Positions 34,523 through 47,047 of a stretch of 64,000 nt of DNA are shown here, one piece after another. A program made the position numbers and the translations under genes. Below the pieces are notes generated by a model. It worked only from the letters and a program-made list of their open reading frames with translations. It ran no database searches and was not told the origin of the DNA. Location: NCBI RefSeq assembly GCF_024323335.1, contig NC_066579.1, positions 237,263,475 through 237,327,474 of the forward strand. The letters are read 5' to 3'. The stretch is from Lathyrus oleraceus (lineage: Eukaryota > Streptophyta > Magnoliopsida > Fabales > Fabaceae). Each line of letters begins with the position of its first letter. Position 1 is the first letter of the stretch.

Positions 34523-36865
34523 TCTACGTATTTTTGAATTTCTGAAATTTCATTTTAATTCCATTTTCTTCAATAATTAATATTAAATTTAATATTGATC
34601 CAAAAAATATGAGACTTTCACCAAAAAAATTCCAATATTTTTTCTCTTTCATATTCTGAACTAAAATTATTTTTTGGATCATTATTAATATTTTTCATGA
34701 ATTAATTGATTTTTCATTTGTTTTTAATTGATTAAAAATATTTTTAAGTGTCCAAAAATTGTGAAATTTTTTCTCCAAAGTCCTTTGACCTTGTTTGACC
34801 TATGATAAATCTCATGGCCATTTATTTGGTGTTTTGATGAGATTTTAGGATTTGGACAAAACATATTTGAATTTAATGCATTATTTTACTATTTTTAATT
34901 GAATAAATGTCACTTTAATTGTGTTGACCATTTGGATTGACTTAATTGAGTTTCTCATTTGTTGTTGGGCCTTGGTCAAGGTTGATTTGATTTTGTCAAG
35001 TTAATATTATTGGATTTAGGGGATTGATGGAATGTACATTCCATCTCCCAAAATGAATGAATAATATTAATTTGGTAAAAGTCCTCCTTTGACCAATTTG
35101 TGATCTCATTCGTCCCTTTCCCTCTTCATCTAATTCCCCTTCTTCATCCATTCATTTTCAATTGGCCAATGACATCTCAAAGTCCTAATGCTAGTTGATT
35201 GAAAGATTAACATGAGTATGGATGAGATTAGGCCACACCTTTGCATATTTTCTGTGTGTGGTATTTTTAATGAGCATAGTTCTCAATACTATGTCTCCAA
35301 GATGCACTAACACCAAAATTCCATTGCCCGACCTCAAATAGTTATGACTTCTAAATAAGTCCAATTAAGATTGCTTAACATAGCGCTAAATTTGTGACAC
35401 AAAAGGCATAAGCATTCTAGTTAGTGAGATTGTAAGTCTCCCCCTGCCATGGTATTGTGTGGAAACTTGGCTTTCTTTCCTTCCTTTGGAAGATGTTTTG
35501 GTTCAAGGATCCATGCTTGTGGCAAGTGGGTTAAGTGTTCTCCAAAGAATGTCTTGAAATCAAAAAGCAAAACAAAACTAACTACTAACTTACTAACCAT
35601 TGACTTTTAATTTCAAGCCTTTACTTTTAGCACTTTATATCATTTGCCATTATACATATCATTCTAATTATTTATGTTAATGTAATTTTCCCTTTGTCCA
35701 TTTGGACCATATTGTGTGATATTATTTTGTTGGTGTATACCTTGTTTGCTTGTTTGGTCCTTGACCATGAATACACTTAATAATAACAAAAAAAAACCTA
35801 AAAAACTTTTGAGTGGACTGTTGTTTTGATCTTTCCCAATTGGACTTAGAATTTAGGCAACATTCCTTTGCTAATGGACTTGGCCAATGCCAATTTGTTG
35901 AATAATTAAGTACTTGCAATTTGAATTCATCTAATACATCATTCAAGATCTCTCCAGTTCATCTGCAACATTGATCATTGTTAAGCTGTTATGTTGAACA
36001 TGTGACTTGTGGAATTCATCTGCTACATAGGCTATCTTGAAGAAGATCATGAAGTGGATAAGCTTGGTTGAGGTCATCTTTATTTGATGCCTTTTCTCTT
36101 CAAGATTGATGTAATTATGCATTTTTGTGTTGCTTTATTCTAAAAGTCCAAGGGAACTCTGGGTTTCTATTGACATACTTGTCTATTGGATTGCTCCCTT
36201 TTGGTCAGATCTTTTCAACTTTAAACTTTTAAATTTTTGTGCATAGGGTAGTCTCTTCATCTTCTCCCCATTTATTTAATTTCAAAATCTCTCCCTCCAT
36301 TTTCAAAACCTTCTTTGTGTGAACTACTTTTGTTCTAAACTTAGACAACTTTTGCAAACCATTTTTAGGCCAAAAAGAACTAATTCATTCAAACCATTTT
36401 CAGGCCTTTGTGCCTTTCAAACTTAAAATTTTGTTAAAAACCAACACATCCATTTTGAAATTTATAGCACGAACTATGAGGTTTTGATCCCTCATTTATA
36501 TGTTGGTACGTAGGCACAAGACCGAAGGTCTTGTCAAACACAAGAATATAATTAATGACTTCTTTTCTCATCCCCCCATTCTATTTGTTTGTAAGCATCA
36601 CTTTGTACAAAATACATATGCACACAAAAAGGGCTCCCTAGGGGTACCTAGGACACTTTGGGTGCTAACACCTTCCCTCTGTGTAACCAACCCCCTTACC
36701 TGTGATCTCTGATTTTTATTAGTTTTTATTTGAAAACTTCTTACTAGTTGGGTTTTGTTCGTACTTTTTCCCTTTTCCCTTGGAAACAAAAAAAGCGTGA
36801 TGGCGACTCTTGTTAATTGATCTCTAGCTTGTCAATAGCTTGATGATCATGAATTTCCTGCTACA

Positions 36866-37733
36866 TAAATTAAGTGGCGACTCTGCTGGGGAGTAGTCTC
36901 CAGTGGATTTAGCCTACTTTTTGTGTGAATATATTTGTATATATGTGATGTTTGTATATATGTATGTGTGATATAATGTGCTTGTTGTGCTTAGTGATCT
37001 TTGAGTGGTGAGATAAGTTCTAACCCGAACATGAGTGCAATTAAGATAGGAGGATAGTATAGTCATGTTGGACTTGTGTGGAGTAGTCCTTAATGAGTTG
37101 GCTTGAGATCCATCTGCTCAGTGGAGACTCCTTTGGATTTGGAAATGTCACACAAGTATTTGTGGTTAGGCATTACTATTTCTAATTGGGTCTGAGAAGC
37201 TGAGGACCTTAGAACCCCTAACCCATCTTGGCCTATTTAGGACGTAATGCAGAAACTGTTCAGGTGTAGACTTGATAACAGTTGTTACACGATACTACAC
37301 TCAGACGAGTTTCTCTTGAGAATATTATGGGTCGATGAGTCAGTCATCTTAACCTGTAATATCCGATAGATGGAATTAAGACTCTGGGAACTTTTTAGAA
37401 CATGATCTACATGTTTTTATCCTTAGTTCACTCCTTTGGGATGGTTCTTACCTAGACTCCATGCTCGTGACTTGCAATAAACCCTTGATTCTTGGTAGAT
37501 CCATCAAATCTTGTCATTATCAATGGAACTTGGGTGTTGATAAGGTGTAAACCATAATCCACCAAAATGGATGATTGATCTTGACAATGACTTGATTCAT
37601 CCCTTGACCTTTGTTTGCCTTGTGTGTGATCCCTTACTTGTGATTGTTGCATTCATGCATTTCATGCGCATCATAACATTCATCACATAAAATTTCAAGG
37701 GACTGAGGTATCATTTGCAAATATTTTCAGACC
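36866..37733 (+). other. Element C leader with intact PBS
   Basis: The PBS TGGCGACTCTGCTGGGGA (36875-36892) follows the 9 bp spacer TAAATTAAG. The leader is noncoding and matches D throughout. It ends ATATTTTCAGACC immediately before the ORF1 ATG, a possible splice acceptor. Confidence 0.8.
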
Positions 37734-39238
37734 ATGGATTGTGGACGAAGGAACACTAAGAAGTACAGTTTCAGATGTCCCGACTTGAAAGAGTTAAGGA
37801 AGCTAGAATATTTTGTATTAGATCCCTTAGACTTCAAACAACATCATGGGAAGCTTCTGTCCATCTTTCCTGCTGATGTGGTTGAAGGACTCTTGAGTGT
37901 GCTAGTGCAGTTCTATGATCCTCTCTACCATTGTTTCACTTTCCCAGATTTTCAGCTTGTGCCTACCTTGGAGAAGTATTCTCATCTTTTGGGATACTTG
38001 TTTCTACTAGAGTGCCTTTTAGTGGATTGGAGGAGATTCCCCGGTCTAGTATTATTGCTGAAGCTCTTCACTTGAAGAAGTCTGAGATAGAAGCTCATTG
38101 GGTGAAGAAAGGAGGGTTATTTGGGTTGCCATCTATTTTCCTCATTAAGGAAGCTACGACTTTTGCTCAAGCTGGTAGTGTGGATGCTTTTGAAGCTATC
38201 TTTGTGTTGCTCATCTATGGATTAGCTTTGTTCCCTAACATTGACAGTTTTGTTGATGTTAAAACCATTAGACTTTTCTTGATTGGGAATCCTGTGCCTA
38301 CTTTGTTGGGTGATATATATTTCTCTTTGCATCTAAGGAATTCTAAAGGTGGTGGATCTATTGTCTGTTGCACTCCTCTCCTGTACAAGTGGTTTATTCC
38401 GCACTTGCCTCAGACGCCTGCTTTTGGGGAGAACAAAAAATGTCTAAGGTGGTCTCAAAGACTTATGTCTCTCAATAATGATGATATAGTTTGGTATGAT
38501 CCGTCCTTAAGCAGTGTGGAGATTATTGATAGTTGTGGTGAATTCTCTAGTGTACCTCTCATTGGTACACAAGGAGGAATTAACTACAACCCTGCTTTGG
38601 CTCGTCGTCAACTTGGGTTCCCCTTGAGAGACAAGCCTAATAACATGTTGTTAGAAGGTCTTTTCTATCAAGAGGGTAAAGATCCCCAACATTTGAAGCA
38701 GAAGATCGTGCATGCTTGGTATAATGTTCATAGGAAAGGAAGAACCGAGCTTGGTCCGCGTAATTGTGTAGCTTTGGGAGCCTACACTCTTTATGCATGT
38801 GAAGAAGAGAGCTATGGAGTTGAAGATGCCTTATCCATGTGAAAGACCTATGTCTATGGTTGTGGTTGAGCCATTAACTCTCCCTAACCAAGATGTAGAA
38901 GAGTTGAAAGACGCGCTCATCAAGATGAAGCAAGAGAAGGATATGTGGGAAGAGCGTTTCCATGCTTTGAGCAAGAAGCATGAAGAGTTGCAGTTGGAGT
39001 CTAAGGACAAAGATGCACTAATTGAGCTACTTAAAGAAGAGTGACGAAGAGACAGAGAGAGCCAGAGGTTTCATCTTCTAGCATGCCTCAGCCTTCAGTT
39101 GCTTGGAAGAATATTGTTGACCAGCTTGTCCTCGAGAAGACTCAGATGAAGGCTTCTTTTGAGACCGAGATTCATAGCATTCAAAGGAAGTACGTGCCTT
39201 CAGCCAGATCTTCTGACATTGTTGTTAGGGATCCTTAG
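37734..39238 (+). pseudogene. Element C ORF1: DUF7745-like domain plus coiled coil (frameshifted)
   Basis: The ATG opens MDCGRRNTKKYSFRCPDLKE. The domain covers roughly residues 20-350: LVQFYDPLYHCFTFPDFQ, PTLEKYSHLLG, LIYGLALFPNIDSFVDV, TPLLYKWFIPHLPQTP, LIGTQGGINYNPALARRQLGF. A charged coiled-coil tail follows (38880-39040: EELKDALIKMKQEKDMWEE, LSKKHEELQLESKDKDALIE). The end is KYVPSARSSDIVVRDP. The frame shifts near 37980, 38800 and 39035; otherwise it is open. About 500 codons in total, shorter than A because the coiled coil is shorter. No catalytic motif seen. Function unknown; a particle or nucleic-acid role is possible but unproven. Confidence 0.82.
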
Positions 39239-39468
39239 GATGACTAGTCTCCTTTTCTCTTGTGTTTTTTATTTGGTTTCTGAAATTGTACTCAGTGTAA
39301 TCCTTCCAATTTATATAAATAAAAATAGATTTTTGGTCATATCAAATTATTGCAATTGCCATTTTTATATATTCGCAAATGATATAGTAAGTTCCTTGGA
39401 AAATAAAAATAATCAAGCATTTCATTTCATGCATCATTTGCATAAGCAGATTTTGGCCAGGTGTGTGA
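39239..39468 (+). other. Spacer between ORF1 and gag, element C
   Basis: Noncoding AT-rich spacer. GATTTTGGCCAG at about 39450-39461 resembles a splice acceptor upstream of gag, but I have no direct support. Confidence 0.4.
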
Positions 39469-42400
39469 TTGGTGTTCTTCTGGGCTTTAGCCAAGCTGAC
39501 TCACCAGTACAATACCAGAGCTAATCATCCAAAGTTTATGGAGCACATTGAGCAAGAGAACCGAGACTTGAAAGAGGAGATTGCCCGGCTGACTGCCATG
39601 ATGGAGTCAGTTCTTGCTGCCCAAAGCCAAGCTTTTCCAACCCCTGCAACTCCTCCCGCGAGGACAGTTATTTCTGAAGTGGTTACCTCTACAGTGCCTG
39701 CTGCCACCGTCCATTTCGCTCTGAATCTGCCTGCTGGATTCCCTTGGGGAATGCCTCCCAATTTTGTGCCAGAAGTTTCGCTCCCACTTTTGCTTCCATG
39801 CCGGCATCTAGCCCGGTCATGTCTGTGCCACCGCAAGGAATTGAGAACGCTGAGAGGCAAATATCTGTTTGGAAAGAGTGCTGTTGAATTGAGCTTAGTG
39901 CCCAATGTGAAAATCCCGATCAAATTCAAAGTGCCTGACTTTGAGAAGTACAAAGGGAACTCTTGTCCACTCAGTCATCTTGTGATGTATGCCCGTAAGA
40001 TGTCAACCCAGACAGATAATGACCAGCTACTGATTCATTATTTCCAGGATAGCCTGACAGGTGCTGCACTCTTTTGGTATATGGGGTTAGATAGTGCAAG
40101 CATCCGGACCTTCAATGATCTATGTGAGGCTTTCGTGAAACAGTACAAGTACAACGTGGATATGGCGCTAGATAGGGACCAACTGAGGTCCATGTCTCAG
40201 AAAGATAAGGAGACATTCAAAGAGTACGCTCAACGTTGGAGGGAGTTGACTGCCCATATCACTCCTCCTTTGGAGGAGAAGGAGATGACGAAAATCTTTC
40301 TGAAAACCCTAAGTTTATTTTACTATGAACGTGTGATTGCCAGTGCCCCTAGTGATTTTACCGAAATGGTAAATATGGGGATGAGACTTGAAGAAGGGGT
40401 TTATGAAGGACGATTGTCAAAAGATGAGGCGTTGACTAGCAAGAAGTATAGGAGTAGCTTCAGCAAGAGAAAGGACAATGAAACGAACGCAATAACCAGT
40501 GGGAGGCATAGGAGGCCTCAAGTCAGAAGAAATCCACCACCCCGTCAACATCATCATCATCAAGTATCATCCGTCATTCCAGTATTTTCAAATCAGCAGA
40601 CAACACCAATTCAACAACAACAACAACATCAGTATCAAAATCAACGTCAACAACAACCACCGCAACAAAGAACAAACACCTATAACAACAACAATTCCAA
40701 CAACAATCATCACCAGCAACATAATTTTGAGAGGAAGAAGGTCTCTTTTGACCCAATTCCTATGTCATACGGAGAGTTGTACCCATCTTTAGTCCTCAAG
40801 AATTTGATTCAACCGAGGAATCCACCACAGATCCCAGAACCACTTCCTTGGTGGTATAAACCTGAACTTCGTTGTGCTTTTCACTAGGGTGCACCTGGGC
40901 ACGATATTGAGAACTGTTATCCGCTGAAATATGAGGTGCAAAAGCTTATGAAGAGTGGCATGGTGTCTTTTGAAGACCGCGCGCCTAATGTGAAAGTTAA
41001 TCCTTTGCCCGCTCATGGGAATTCTTCAGTGAACATGGTGGACGGTTGTCCGGGTGAATTCAAAGTTTTCGATGTCCGGTTTATCCGAAGATCTTTGGTG
41101 CAAATGCATAAAGATATCTGTTTGGTGAGTGACTGTGAACATGATCACGAAGGTTGTGATATTTATAGTGTGAACCTAAGGGGGTGCGTTGTTGTGAAAA
41201 GGGGCATCCAGTGTCTGATGGATGAAGGCATGATCCAAATTGTTCAATCCCGTCATGTATATGAAGATGTTAATGTCATTGTTCCCGTTTTCAAACAACC
41301 AGAGCGGTTGGTGATTCAGTATGATAGCAGCAATAGCCAGAGCGTCAGCAATAAATCACTTTCGTCATTGGTAATACGGTTAGTGGGCCCAATCTCGTAT
41401 GCATCTGATAAGGTTGTACCGTATCAATACAATGCTACGATGTTAGAGAATGGTCAAGAGGTACCGTTACCTACGACCAGTTCAATGGTGAGCATTGCAG
41501 ATGTTACGAAGGTGTCCCGCAATGGTCGAGTTTTTGGACCGGTGTTCCCGGAGAGTAAGGAAGAATTGATTGTTGGTAAGAAGGCGGAGGTGCCTAGTGT
41601 AGATCATGTTGGTTGTTCAAGGGATAAGTCTAGTGAATCCAACAATTTGAAAGCCAATAGTGATGATGATGAGGTGCTCCGACTGATCAAGAGGAGTGAA
41701 TTCAACGTGGTTGAGCAGTTTCTCCAGACCCCCTCAAAGATTTTTGTTATGTCTCTACTTTTGAATTCTGAAGCGCACAGACAAGCACTCCAGAGAGTTC
41801 TTGAACAGGCATACATGGAGCAAGATGTTACTGTGGCTCAGTTTGATCACATTGTGGCTAACATCACTTCATGCAATAATTTGAGCTTTTGAGATGAAGA
41901 ACTCCCCGAGGAGGGAAAAAATCACAATTTGGGTTTGCATATTTCGATGAATTGCAAAGAAGATGCTTTGTCAAACGTGCTAGTTGACATTGGGTCGTCA
42001 CTCAATGTGCTTCCACAGTCAACATTGTCAAAGTTATCTTATCAAGGAGCTCTCATGAGATATAGTGGAGTAATTGTCAAAGCCTTTGATGGCTCGTGCA
42101 AGACAGTCATTGGAGAAGTGGACCTTCTAGTCAAGATAGGTCCGAGTGATTTTCAGATTACTTTCCAGGTAATGGATATTCACCCGGCCTACAACTATTT
42201 ACTGGGAAGGCCATGGATTCATGAAGCAAGGGTTGTCACTTCCACTCTCCACCAGAAGCTCAAATTTGTCAAGAATGGCAAGTTGGTGATTGTGGGAGGT
42301 GAGAAAGCACTGTTGGTTAGCCATCTGTCATCTTTCTCGTATGTGGAAGTTGAGGATAAGGTTGGAACTCTGTTCCAAGCCTTGTCTATTGCTGCTGAGA

Positions 42401-42728
42401 AGAGAGTTGGGGCACCTATGTCCTCTCTGAAAGGTGCGCAGAAGATTGTTGAAGAAGGTCCTGTTGATCAGTGGGGGTGTGTGGTAGAGGTCACCGACAA
42501 CAAAGGAAGAATTGGTTTGGGGTTCCAGAAGGGCTCGTCAACCGTTAGATCTTAAGAGATGCAACTTAGCTTCTGTAGCGGAGGGTTCATTCATGGGAAT
42601 GAACAACACTTAGCTGTTGTGCTAGAGGATAGTGAGAGGAAGACTGCACCAACTTTGTCATGCATGGACAAACATGCAACAATTGGATTGCTGTTGATAT
42701 TCCTGTTATTTTGCATCAATCTAAGTAA
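39469..42728 (+). pseudogene. gag-pro: Element C gag-pro (several stops)
   Basis: Gag and aspartic protease in one frame. The open frame begins at 39469; the ATG at 39538 (MEHIEQENRDLKEEIARL) is a better start. The Gag core (39880-40340) has IKFKVPDFEKYKG, LIHYFQDSLTGAALFWY, VKQYKYNVDMALDRDQL and ETFKEYAQRWREL. A Gln/Asn/His-rich stretch (40530-40720) precedes the C-x2-H-x5-H-x4-C knuckle (40873-40917). The protease active site reads VDIGSSLNVLP (41983 on), where F has VDTGSS, so the catalytic triad is altered; HPAYNYLLGRPWIHEA follows. Lesions: TAG 40885-40887, TGA 41890-41892, TAA 42553-42555 and a 2 bp frameshift near 42636. The final TAA (42726-42728) overlaps the intron donor. Confidence 0.88.
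40873..40917 (+). other. Gag zinc-knuckle-like motif, element C
   Basis: It reads CAFH, then a TAG stop, then GAPGHDIENC. Spacing is C-x2-H-x5-H-x4-C, as in A and F. Confidence 0.6.
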
Positions 42729-42876
42729 TTGCTTTTTATATTTTAAAATCCTTCTCCTATGCCTAAGGGAGAAGTGAACATTGTTTGGGCATTTTAATTT
42801 GATCATCAATAAAATTAATTCTATTCATCCACATCTTTGATGTTTTGCTTTTACTTTTTGCTTATTTCTGAAAATG

Positions 42877-42881
42877 GTAAT
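42877..42881. repeat. Target-site duplication GTAAT, left copy (element F)
   Basis: Identical to 63849-63853 on the other side of F. Confidence 0.93.
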
Positions 42882-43906
42882 TGTAGCACCTCAAATTTGC
42901 ACCTCCCATTTTGTACATACATTTTCATTTTAGGTCATAACATTAACATTGTCCACTGCATAGCATTGCATTGTCCATTTGCCCAAGTGCAAGTCATCAG
43001 GTCAAGACTGGTCAGGAGATTCAGTCAAGCAAGCAAGCAAGTGCATTTCCTATTGAGGCAAAGCCCTAGGGTTGGTTCATTGGTTTCATATGACCTAGGG
43101 ATCATTTTGAAGTGGTTTGGCCAAAGATTGGATGCTCAGAAGTCATCAGTCATTGCACAATTCATCTGAAACCCTAGAAAGTCAATTGTGGTCAACTGTG
43201 CATGAATTCATGGATTTGAAGGTGGGAGATGGTTTGAAAGGCCTCATTCATGTCCATACAAGTCTCATTTGACATGTCAAAGATCAACATTAAAGAATTT
43301 GAGGTCAGATGAAAAGTTTCCAAAAATAGTAAGTGACCTGTAATTTCAAACTGCCAAAAATGGAAAGGTCTTCTCCTCAAGATTACATGTTCAAGCAAGC
43401 TTCAAATGGAATTTTGTCCAGCATGAAAGTTGAAGATCTTGCTCTCACCTTTCCAAAAAGTCCAAGAACATGAATTTCTCATGTGTGGTTGAGAAATTAT
43501 GGATTGATCTTTGTCAATGGATTTTGAACTTCAAGAGAGGATAACTTTCACACCAAATGGCCAAATCATGTGGTTCTTTTTAGAACATTTCACTTTTGAT
43601 ATGCTCTATCATAATCATTCATTACCATTCATCAAATATCATCACAAAAATATTGCATTTTCCATGAGAATTGAATTTGAATTTTGGAGGGAAAAGTTGA
43701 TTTTGAGAATTAAGCATTTTTCACACTTCTAAGCTTCACATTTGGCTACTACATGATATTTGGAGTGTGTTTGGTTCATAAAACATGCACTGTAGCGACA
43801 GGTTTCATGCACATGAGGTGGATTAGCAATTTTGCATCACACTTGCATTTCACTTAAATTCATTTGCATTTGGCTAATTAGGATTAAGGTCTTGATTAAC
43901 AGCACA

Positions 43907-43913
43907 TATAAAA
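43907..43913 (+). promoter_or_regulatory. TATA box, 5' LTR of F
   Basis: CACATATAAAACC about 1.03 kb from the LTR start, kept in the 3' LTR at 60025-60031. It is the best promoter candidate in the LTR. Confidence 0.55.
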
Positions 43914-46900
43914 CCATAATTCTAATAGAATTTGGCATTAACACATCATTTGCACCAGATCTAGATCCAATCACAAGAATTGCACAAACTTTTTCTCTCC
44001 ATTTTTCTGCAAATTTTCTCATAGAACTTGCATTGTTCTTGCTCGATCCTTGATGCACCATCATAATTGAAGATTTTGGAAGCTAAATCCATGAACTGTT
44101 GAGCTGCTTTTGGAATTGTTGCATCAAGCTTCCATTAATGGCAGTTGTGGATTTGAACTACATCAAGCGTTGTTGAGCTACAATCCATCATCCATTCATC
44201 TATTGAGGAGTTATAGAGCATCTGTTTCAGCTTCTTCAAGCCTAAACTGCATGATTCCATCACTGCACTTCAATTAAGGTCAGTTTTCGATGATCAAGAT
44301 TCATGAAATTGTGCTATGCGTTTGGTAGATCTTGGATTGTAGAGTAGCCTGAGCTTTGTAGAATTGATTTTCATCAAGAATTAAGAAAGATATGTGGATT
44401 TGAAGTTTGGCATGTGAATCTTCTTGTGTTCGATCCATACATGTTAGCACGAATTAGGTTTAATGGATCTTGGATTGTTAATGTGCATGTTAAGACGAAG
44501 CTAGTGATGTGTTCATTTTTGATTTTGGTGACAAAGTGTTCTTGAGCCTGGAAATGATGAAGAACGTGTATGAATGTTCAAGAACCCTAATATTTTCATG
44601 TCCAGAACGTGTTTAATCCGTTTCAGCCTTGCCTGCATGTGTTTTCATGTTTATCGCTCATGTATCGGGCCAAATGCTTGTTTCTGATTGGCCAGCGTTC
44701 ATTTAAATGAAACGCTGCGTTTAGAGTGAGCGCCACAATTCAAATTCGAACACGGTTCGATCCTGGCTTCCAGCGTTTCATAATTTGCCTTGACATTTTC
44801 ATTCATTTACCTCACATGATCATGCCATGCCTTTCCATTGTTTTTTTATTTTTTTTCCACATTAAAAAATTCATAACTCCAAAAATATTTGTCCAAATTA
44901 GATGAGATTTTTTGCATTGTTTTCATCATGATCTCTAGAATTTAATGATAGTTTTTTCAGAAATTGTGCATGTGTGGTTTTTAATGTGGCCTAGGGTTTG
45001 TTCATACATGTGTTTTGTTGCACCTTGCTTGCCATTTTGAGTGTGAAATGATGATGCTTAATCCAATGGAGCTGAAAATTTGCATGGTTAATCTAGACAC
45101 CTTTAGGGATTTTTTGGTATAGAGTTTGTGATTTTATCATTTCTGGTTGTGAAGATATGCTATGATGAATGAAGGTGTGACAATGTGTGTCACACCTTGG
45201 GTTGCTTGACTTTCTGATTTTATTTGCCATGCCAATTCTATGCCAATTAACCTGAATTTTTGCATGATGATACTTCTGGATGTTGGGTTTGAGTATGAAT
45301 TTTTGTAGAATTGTTTAGTGCATTTCCAATTTGTTTGAGAATTTCTCTTCTGTTTGACCAATTGTGGACCTTTTGTGAGTCATGATCTTATATGATTTGT
45401 GAAATTCTTGATGTTTATTGGATGTACCTGAAATTTTACACATGTATTCTAGACACCTTGAAGTTTGTCTTGGCTTTGGTTTGATGTCCATATCATGTTT
45501 GAATTCTGTTTTATGCTTGCTTGAAGTTGATGTATGGTTTTGTGCCTTGTTTGAGCTTGTTTGGGCATGCTTTGACTTAGGGAATTTATTTGACATGCTT
45601 CCACTTATCCAAATGACTTGAACTTTGGTATGCTGATCATGTTATGAGTGCTGTTTACCCATGAGTTTTCTTGAGATTTATTGAGCTATGTTTGAGTTGA
45701 TGTGGATTGGATCATTCTGTTTGGTTCTATGAGCTTTGAATATGCATGCTTTGCACTAAATGCCTTGTGAAATGAAATTGGTTGATGGTATGGATATGAG
45801 ACCAATTGGATTTGTTTCTTATTTGATTGAACTTGATTCTTGATAATTTTCATGTTCTGGTTTGGTTTATTGCTCCCATTTTGACCCTAGGCCTTGTCCT
45901 AGTGGTTAGTGCTTAATGTTTGAGCTTTGTTTCAGGTCAAAGAGCACAATTGCTTATACTTGATGATGTGCACTCAATTAGAGTTGGTCCATTGCTTGTT
46001 TATGACTAACCTTGAGTTTGTTTTGTAGGCTTTGAGACTTGTACTTAGGCCTTGTGGCTTGCACCTTTGTGCATTGCTTTGCTTGATTGTTGTTTGACTG
46101 TGTACAGTTAACTGTTGACCATTGTCTGTTTGACTTTTGTTTGAGTTGTGTACCGATTATGTTGGATTGTTTTCAGGTACCTTAGTTGCTATAGTTCCTT
46201 TGTGAACTTGCTTTTTCTTTGCTTGATAGCTTGAGCATTGAGGTATAATGTCTCTAACTCCATGTAGTCTGGAAGACCTGGCCTGTTATTTGGCCAAGCA
46301 CCTGTCTGAAGTCCTCCTTAAGAGGCAATGCTTGTGCTTGTTTATTTTTGTCCCCAAGCAGGAAAAACCTTTGATAAGGCAATTGGAAGATACAAGAGAT
46401 GTGCAATCCATCTCCTGCTATTCAGTTGAGTCATCCCTTTGCTCACACAACTGGTGTTGATGCATTGTGGATATTAACCCAAGATCCTTGTACAGTTGTA
46501 CAGTTGAGTCAGTCATAAGTGTAGAAGGGTTCCAACTTTCTGAACCCACACTTCATTTGTCTAAAGCTCTCCCAGGCCAGGGATAAGAGCTGTGAGGCAC
46601 ACCCCTCACTTCCTATTTCATCTGCTTCACCCTAACTCTCAATGTTAGGGTTAAGAGCTAACATCACCCTGATACAGTGGCTTGTTTGTCGAGGTTGACA
46701 TGACCCCTTGACTAAAGCCTAGCCTTGTTTGAGCCCCTCTGTTTGTATATAGTGTGTGCTATTTGTGATTGTTTGCTTTGATTGCTTGTGCTGCTTAGGA
46801 TAGCTTGCTCCCTGTGCAAGTTAGATAGAAACCTCAACTTAGGGATGATTTTGCATGATAACATCTAGGCTCGAGTCGTAGTCTCCCTAGTTGTGTCTCC

Positions 46901-47047
46901 CTTTGTTATCTGGTTAGGCTAGTCCTTTGTCCCTGCGTAGGGGAACTACGTCGCCCTGATCCTCATACCAGATGAGGTACGTAGGCAGGAGATGAGCTGA
47001 TCTCTCCGGGCGCCCTTTTTGTTTTGTCTTGTGTGTGTTAGGAGATG

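Larger units (their letters stand above)
32282..36865 (+). mobile_element. 5' LTR of element C (4584 bp)
   Basis: It starts TGTAAGACCCCAATTTTGAC and ends CTGCTACA, colinear with E and D but clearly diverged. TATA box at 33792, hairpin region at 34482-34522, donor-like GAAGGTAA at 34047, U5 motif TGGCGACTCT at 36801. Its 3' partner lies outside the window. Confidence 0.88.

Noticed and set aside
39525..39953. 142-codon minus-strand frame opposite C gag
   Set aside because: Shadow of gag; no independent support.
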